Source of the DNA: an uncultured Clostridia bacterium
Lineage (GTDB): Bacteria; Bacillota; Clostridia; Christensenellales; UBA3700
Direction: 5' to 3'
NCBI GenBank assembly: GCA_947246685.1
Contig: CAMXSN010000002.1
Coordinates: forward strand, 85,485 to 149,484
Length of the DNA: 64,000 nucleotides
The stretch's first letter is position 1; every line of letters starts with the position of its first letter. Positions 58,962 to 64,000 of the stretch are shown here, one piece after another. Made by a program: the position numbers and the translations under genes. The notes beneath the pieces are model-generated. The model was not told the DNA's origin and searched no databases. It saw only the letters and a program-made list of their open reading frames with translations.

Positions 58962-59639
58962 ATGGATTTTGCATTGTCTAATTACAGAGTCGATCGCAGA
59001 AAGCTTTTGGATTACGGATTCAAAGAATGCGTCGGCGGATATGTCTTATATATAGAATTAATGAACGGAGAATTTACGCTTCGGTGTTTTTTCGACGGTA
59101 ACAAACTGGCGACCAAATTGTTAGAGAGCGACGGAGAGGAATACGTACTGTTCAACGTTTCCGACGGCGTGGGAGAATTCGTAGGAGAATTGAGAGCGGC
59201 TGCCGAGGAGAAAATCAAAGATATTAAGGAAAAGTGTTTTGAATTCGTCGACGTTAAGGAAAAAGTATTGGCGTACGTTCTCGACAGATACGGCACCGTC
59301 CCCGAATATCCTTGGGCGGACGAAGCAGCGTATGCCGACGCTTGCACGCTAAAAAACGGCAGAGGGAAATGGTACGGCATTATCATGACGGTGCCGTGTG
59401 AAAAATTGGGACTTAAGTCAGGCGGTAATCTCGACGTGCTCAACGTCAAAAATTCGCCTTCGAAGGTGCAAGAGCTTATAGACGGCAAGAACGTGTTTGC
59501 CGCGTATCATATGAACAAAACACATTGGCTCAGCGTGGTATTGGATGCTAATATCCCGTTTGAAAAAGTATCGGAACTTATAGATGAAAGTTTTGCATTG
59601 GCGGGCGCGATTAAAAGCAGAGGAAGAAAAAATGATTGA
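58962..59639 (+). CDS. MmcQ/YjbR-family protein
   Basis: YAWADEAAYADAC-like PEYPWADEAAYADACTLKNGRGKWYGIIMTVP...HMNKTHWLSVVLD. Confidence 0.85.
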   Translation: MDFALSNYRVDRRKLLDYGFKECVGGYVLYIELMNGEFTLRCFFDGNKLATKLLESDGEEYVLFNVSDGVGEFVGELRAAAEEKIKDIKEKCFEFVDVKEKVLAYVLDRYGTVPEYPWADEAAYADACTLKNGRGKWYGIIMTVPCEKLGLKSGGNLDVLNVKNSPSKVQELIDGKNVFAAYHMNKTHWLSVVLDANIPFEKVSELIDESFALAGAIKSRGRKND

Positions 59640-60666
59640 TAGTTACGACGTATTGGTTATCGGCGGAGGTCCGGCAGGCGCGACTGCCGCGAAGACGCTT
59701 GCGGATAGACGCGTCAAAGTTATGTTGGCGGAGAAATGCAAACTGCCCAGATATAAATCGTGTTCGGGAATGTTGATCAAAAAGACTTTGGAATTAACTC
59801 AACTTTATTTTGGCTCTTCGGTTCCGATTGAAGTCGCTTGCGCTCCTTCACAAAACAAAGGCATGGTATTTACCGACGATAATGGCAAAGAGTACGTGTT
59901 TGCTCAAGACGGTCTCAACGTCTGGCGAAGCACATTTGATAATTGGCTGCTGCAACAAGCAAAGCAAAGCGGCGCGCAAATTTGCGACGGGACTTTCGCG
60001 ACGAACGTCGACGATATGGGAGATTGCGTGTCTGTAACGTTGAATGGACGGAAGAGCGGAACGTTTAAGTTTAGATACGTATTGGATTGCGAAGGCGCAG
60101 TAGGCGCCGTCAAGCGGAAATTATTGGGCAAATCTAATAGGAGCGTATATACGTATCAGACGTTTAATACGGGTTCGATTGATCTGGATCACGGTTTTTT
60201 CTACGCGTATCTCCAACCGGAACTTTCTCAGTACGACGCTTGGTTTAACGTCAAAGACTCAATGCTTGTTTTGGGAGTAGCAGTCGAAGATCCCGCGACG
60301 AGGGAATTATACTATCGAAGATTTATATCTTATATGCAAGAAAAACACCATCTCAAGATAGATCGCGAGATAAAGACGGACAAGTGGATTATGCCGCGCG
60401 TCGAGATAGGATGTCCGATCGAATACGGAGAGGGCAGAGTGTTTTTTGCAGGCGAGATAGCGGGATTTCTCAATCCTATGGGAGAAGGTATTTCAGCCGC
60501 TATGGAAAGCGGATATTGCTTAGCCTCCGCCGTGGCAGACAATTTTTTCTGCGCAGACGCGATACTTGATCAATACCGAAAGAGCTGCGCTTCTCTGAGA
60601 GATTACGTTAGACGTCAATGGAGTTTTACGGGGCGTCTGTCAGGTACCTTCAAGGACTACGTATGA
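59632..60666 (+). CDS. FAD-dependent oxidoreductase, geranylgeranyl-reductase-like
   Basis: YDVLVIGGGPAGATAAKTLADR; VFFAGEIAGFLNPMGEGISAAMESG. Confidence 0.9.
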   Translation: MIDSYDVLVIGGGPAGATAAKTLADRRVKVMLAEKCKLPRYKSCSGMLIKKTLELTQLYFGSSVPIEVACAPSQNKGMVFTDDNGKEYVFAQDGLNVWRSTFDNWLLQQAKQSGAQICDGTFATNVDDMGDCVSVTLNGRKSGTFKFRYVLDCEGAVGAVKRKLLGKSNRSVYTYQTFNTGSIDLDHGFFYAYLQPELSQYDAWFNVKDSMLVLGVAVEDPATRELYYRRFISYMQEKHHLKIDREIKTDKWIMPRVEIGCPIEYGEGRVFFAGEIAGFLNPMGEGISAAMESGYCLASAVADNFFCADAILDQYRKSCASLRDYVRRQWSFTGRLSGTFKDYV

Positions 60667-60865
60667 TTGCATTGTTAAGGTTTTGACGGGAATCGACGGG
60701 ATCGGGACTGCGGTTTTCAGCAAAAATATACTTTTGAGACGCCGATAGGCATAGCTTTGCGGCGATTGTTATTTTTTGATATTGACAAATCGAATATTTG
60801 CGGATTAGGATATTATTATTGATTAAAGGCGCTTGGCGCCGCAAAACAATTGAGAAGAGGCGAAT

Positions 60866-62233
60866 ATGGATAAGGATTATATTGTCGAGTGTATATGCGC
60901 GCAGAAGAAAAACAGAGCGTTTTTTGATTGCCGCGCGAGAATCGTCGCTTTGAAAAAATTGCGCGAGAATATTACGCTAATCAAGCAGGATATAATCAGC
61001 GCGCTCAAGGCCGACTTGAATAAAGGCGAAGTAGAAAGTTATATGACGGAGATCGGTATGACTCTCGGAGAATTAAATTACATGCTGAGACATTGCAAGA
61101 GTTTTTCCCGTGCCAAGCGAGTAAAGACCTCGTTGCTTCAATTTCCCGCAAAGAGTTATTCCGTGCCCAGCCCATACGGATGCGCGCTTATCATGAGCCC
61201 GTGGAATTATCCTTTTATGCTGTCTATGGAACCTATGATTGACGCGATTGCTGCCGGTAATACGGTCGTGCTTAAACCCAGCAGATACGCGCCCAACGTT
61301 AGCGCCGTGCTAGACAAGCTCGTCAAGATGACGTTTTCCCAAGATCAGGTAATCGTCGTATTGGGCGGAAGGGAGGAAAATAACTTCCTGTTGGAGCAGG
61401 ATTTTGATTATATATTCTATACCGGAAGTACGTCCGTAGGCAAAATTGTAATGCAGAAAGCCGCGGAAAAGTTTATTCCAGTGACGTTGGAAATGGGCGG
61501 TAAAAGTCCGTGTATCGTCGATTCTAGCGCGGATATTGCTCTTGCGGCGAAAAGGATTGTGTTTGGCAAACTTATCAATGCGGGGCAGGCATGCGTAGCT
61601 CCCGATTTTCTGTACTGCGCGAGAGATATCAAAGATAGTTTGATCGAACAGATAAAGAAACAGATAATCGCTCAATACGGGGAAAATCAAATCGACAATG
61701 ACGATTTTCCAAAGATGATCAATAAGAAACAATTCGATAGAGTCAGTCGATTGATAGATGCCGGCAGAGTGCTTTTCGGCGGAAATGTCGATGAGGATAA
61801 ACTTAAAATCCAGCCAACGCTGATGGAATCGTCTTTTGACAGCGCGGAGATGAACGAGGAGATTTTCGGTCCGATACTGCCCGTAGTCGTATTCGATTCA
61901 ATCGACGAGGCGATCGAGAAGATCAATTCGGGCGCGTCGCCTCTTGCGCTTTATATATTTACTTCCGACAAATCAAATGCAAAAAAGGTAATGAGCGCGT
62001 GCGACTTCGGCGGCGGTTGTATCAATGATACGATTATGCAGATTGCGTCTTCTCACTTAGCTTTCGGCGGTTTGAAACAGAGCGGTTTAGGCTCGTATCA
62101 CGGCAAAGCGGGATTCGACACGTTTACGCATTACAAGAGTATCATTGACAAAAAGACCTGGATGGACGTGCCGGTGCGTTATCAGCCTTACACGGAAGGC
62201 AAATATAAAATTATCAAGCGATTTATGAAATGA
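60866..62233 (+). CDS. Aldehyde dehydrogenase family protein
   Basis: MSPWNYPFML, FYTGSTSVGKIVMQKAA, LEMGGKSPCIV, NAGQACVAPDF. Confidence 0.95.
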   Translation: MDKDYIVECICAQKKNRAFFDCRARIVALKKLRENITLIKQDIISALKADLNKGEVESYMTEIGMTLGELNYMLRHCKSFSRAKRVKTSLLQFPAKSYSVPSPYGCALIMSPWNYPFMLSMEPMIDAIAAGNTVVLKPSRYAPNVSAVLDKLVKMTFSQDQVIVVLGGREENNFLLEQDFDYIFYTGSTSVGKIVMQKAAEKFIPVTLEMGGKSPCIVDSSADIALAAKRIVFGKLINAGQACVAPDFLYCARDIKDSLIEQIKKQIIAQYGENQIDNDDFPKMINKKQFDRVSRLIDAGRVLFGGNVDEDKLKIQPTLMESSFDSAEMNEEIFGPILPVVVFDSIDEAIEKINSGASPLALYIFTSDKSNAKKVMSACDFGGGCINDTIMQIASSHLAFGGLKQSGLGSYHGKAGFDTFTHYKSIIDKKTWMDVPVRYQPYTEGKYKIIKRFMK

Positions 62234-62286
62234 TACAAATATTTGATTTATAACCATAAATATTTAATTTGAGCAATTTATAATCA

Positions 62287-62313
62287 AAAGCCCGACTGAT
62301 TTCAGTCGGGCTT
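62287..62313. terminator. Terminator between convergent genes
   Basis: AAGCCCGACTG-ATTT-CAGTCGGGCTT. Confidence 0.8.
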
Positions 62314-62318
62314 AAACA

Positions 62319-64000
62319 TTATTTATCCGAAGATTTGACGTTGAACATTTTTATCTCGTAAGGTCGAAGATTTATATCGAACGTCGTGTCGGCGTCTATG
62401 CGCGTCGTGTTTTCCGATTGAGAATTGAATTCGGATATCTCGTAATCGCGAGTGTCGAAACAAAGTTTTTTGTTGTCGAACGAATATACCGCGCTGTGAT
62501 TGCCGCTGTTGCGTATAGCCATAATACCTTTTCCGTCGTTGTATGCATAGTAACCGTATACGTTGCATTTTTCCGGCGAGTCGCCGAAGAATCGGCTGTT
62601 TTTGAGTATATCGAAATTATCTTCAGCCCATTTCAAAACGTCGGCGGCGATCTTCCAGCGCTTATCGTCAAACATAGCAGGAGTGAAATACAACTCCACA
62701 AATCCGGTGCCGCGCATCATACACATATAGAGATAGTCTTTGAATTGACTGTAGTCGTAAGTCACGGTGGGGTGCAGTTTGTCGGGGCGTTGGAGATTGC
62801 TCGTCATTGGAGGATTACAGTTGCGTTCGGCGTAGCAGGGCTCGTGATTGTACAGATTGGATACGGGGAATTGCAGTTGTCTCTCTTCAAAAAAATCTCT
62901 GTATCTGCCGTCGCGGTAGTTGAGACATTGAGACAGATTGTCTCCCGTGCCGGCATATCCCATATCGCCGCAGTTGTTGAGCCATATCGCGTCGCACCAT
63001 TTCAAAAACCAAGGACTGCAGTGCGCGTAAGACGTCACGTTGAGAAACACGTCCTTACGCGCCCGTCGTATCCTCTCAAAACCTTTTGTCCATTCTTCCC
63101 AAAGAAACGTATAGAAACCGCGCCCGTCGCCCTTGCCTCGGGGATGTCCGTGAGACGAAGATTTGCACGGCGTGATAGCGAATCCGTCTATTTTGAAATA
63201 GCTGACGTTATATTTTTCGCAGAAGTCAGCCATGCGTTTGCACAGATTGCGTATGTAAGCGGGATTTGCAGTGCATATATCGTGCGATTGACGGCAACTG
63301 GGATAGCCGATCGATTCGAGCAGTTTTGCATATTTTACCGTTTGGCGGGTGTATCCTCCGCGAGGGCCGAACCATACTCCGAAAGTCGAGTCGAGGTCTT
63401 TGGTAAGCGCGCTTTCCGCGTTGAACTCTTGTGGGAATTTGTTGTAGTCGAAGGTCCAGAACTTAGCTTGCGTATAGTCCGTCCATCCGTCGTCGACGAC
63501 GTAACAATCGAGAGGTCTCAGCCCCGCGTTGCCAAGTCCTTTTGCCACCGCGCGGAAAGATTCGCTGATTTTTCGACTGTCGATATTAAGCATATTGTCG
63601 TACCAACTGTTGAATTGAATTCTGAATTTTACGGGCTGAGCGCTGATGGATGAGATATATGTAAAAAAGTCAGCGCGCATTCTGTGGAAATTGTCTTCGT
63701 GTCCGCTGCCTATAACAAAGGGTACGCTTTCGTATTCTCCGCCGGGAGCGAGTTCCTGAAAGCTGCGTTCCGTATAATATCTGCAATAAGCGAATCCGTC
63801 TTCTATTCTATTGTCGGCAGTAGGGAATTCTCCGCCGAAGAACATATCGCTTACGTAATACGGCTGACCCATAGTTGTGATATAAGCAGGTATAAATACT
63901 CTTTTTGTTACTTTCGGCACGGTCCAATTAAATGTATTGGCAGGGACTTTGAATGCGTCGAGTTGGATATATTCTATTACGACGTTAGGTGAAGAAACGC
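62319..64000 (-). CDS. GH36-like alpha-galactosidase-type glycoside hydrolase, 5' end beyond window
   Basis: RIQFNSWYDNM, LDCYVVDDGWTDY, VSYFKIDGFAITP; the frame stays open from 63920 to the window edge (VVIEYIQLDAFKVPANTFNWTVPKV), so the track's GTG start is unlikely. Confidence 0.82.
   Translation of the reverse strand, partial: VSSPNVVIEYIQLDAFKVPANTFNWTVPKVTKRVFIPAYITTMGQPYYVSDMFFGGEFPTADNRIEDGFAYCRYYTERSFQELAPGGEYESVPFVIGSGHEDNFHRMRADFFTYISSISAQPVKFRIQFNSWYDNMLNIDSRKISESFRAVAKGLGNAGLRPLDCYVVDDGWTDYTQAKFWTFDYNKFPQEFNAESALTKDLDSTFGVWFGPRGGYTRQTVKYAKLLESIGYPSCRQSHDICTANPAYIRNLCKRMADFCEKYNVSYFKIDGFAITPCKSSSHGHPRGKGDGRGFYTFLWEEWTKGFERIRRARKDVFLNVTSYAHCSPWFLKWCDAIWLNNCGDMGYAGTGDNLSQCLNYRDGRYRDFFEERQLQFPVSNLYNHEPCYAERNCNPPMTSNLQRPDKLHPTVTYDYSQFKDYLYMCMMRGTGFVELYFTPAMFDDKRWKIAADVLKWAEDNFDILKNSRFFGDSPEKCNVYGYYAYNDGKGIMAIRNSGNHSAVYSFDNKKLCFDTRDYEISEFNSQSENTTRIDADTTFDINLRPYEIKMFNVKSSDK

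Noticed and set aside
62418-63653. 411-aa ORF on plus strand
   Set aside because: Antisense to the GH36-like gene; no domain motifs
63920-63920. GTG at 63920 as the true start of the GH36-like gene
   Set aside because: The same frame continues open with plausible protein sequence to the window edge, so the gene is truncated
1-64000. tRNA or rRNA genes
   Set aside because: No TPsiC-like GGTTCGAATCC with paired acceptor arms or rRNA-conserved blocks noticed by eye; a tRNAscan/Rfam run would be decisive

Overview
This 64 kb window looks like a chromosomal segment of an uncultured or poorly characterised Clostridia-type Firmicute. That assignment is inferred from gene order, T-box leaders and RBS style; no database search was run. 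The left end is the distal ribosomal cluster: adk-map-KOW protein-infA-rpmJ, then a terminator, promoter and ~130-nt leader, then rpsM-rpsK-rpsD-rpoA-rplQ. Next come an alpha/beta hydrolase, a PPTase-like gene with an ACP, leuCDB, cdd, metG-tatD-radical SAM-rsmA, a cluster of palindromic MITE/REP-like repeats, and a 1760-aa membrane-anchored surface protein. A small AT-rich accessory island follows: SEC-C protein, HTH, HNH and a 58-aa Asn-rich protein absent from the ORF track. It is followed by asnB and a TrpB2-type gene, each behind a T-box leader. The rest is mostly housekeeping: CsoR-like regulator plus Zn/Cd-type ATPase, rubredoxin, a split transketolase, proS, plsY, ychF, argS, luxS, a GPH transporter, an ALDH, and a GH36-like enzyme cut by the right window edge. 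The observations most worth follow-up are: (1) a Trp-specifier T-box with a non-canonical antiterminator bulge; (2) a membrane protein ending in an L15-like domain, which shares a second cytoplasmic domain with the 1760-aa surface protein; (3) an RpoA-CTD-like domain fused to WG repeats, alignable with rpoA in this same window; (4) the AT-rich SEC-C/HTH/HNH/Asn-rich island; (5) the palindromic repeat cluster, with a separate inverted-repeat array directly upstream of the surface-protein gene; (6) a phosphatase-superfamily protein with a long histone-H1-like Lys/Ala/Ser tail. No tRNA, rRNA, CRISPR array, integrase or transposase gene was recognised.
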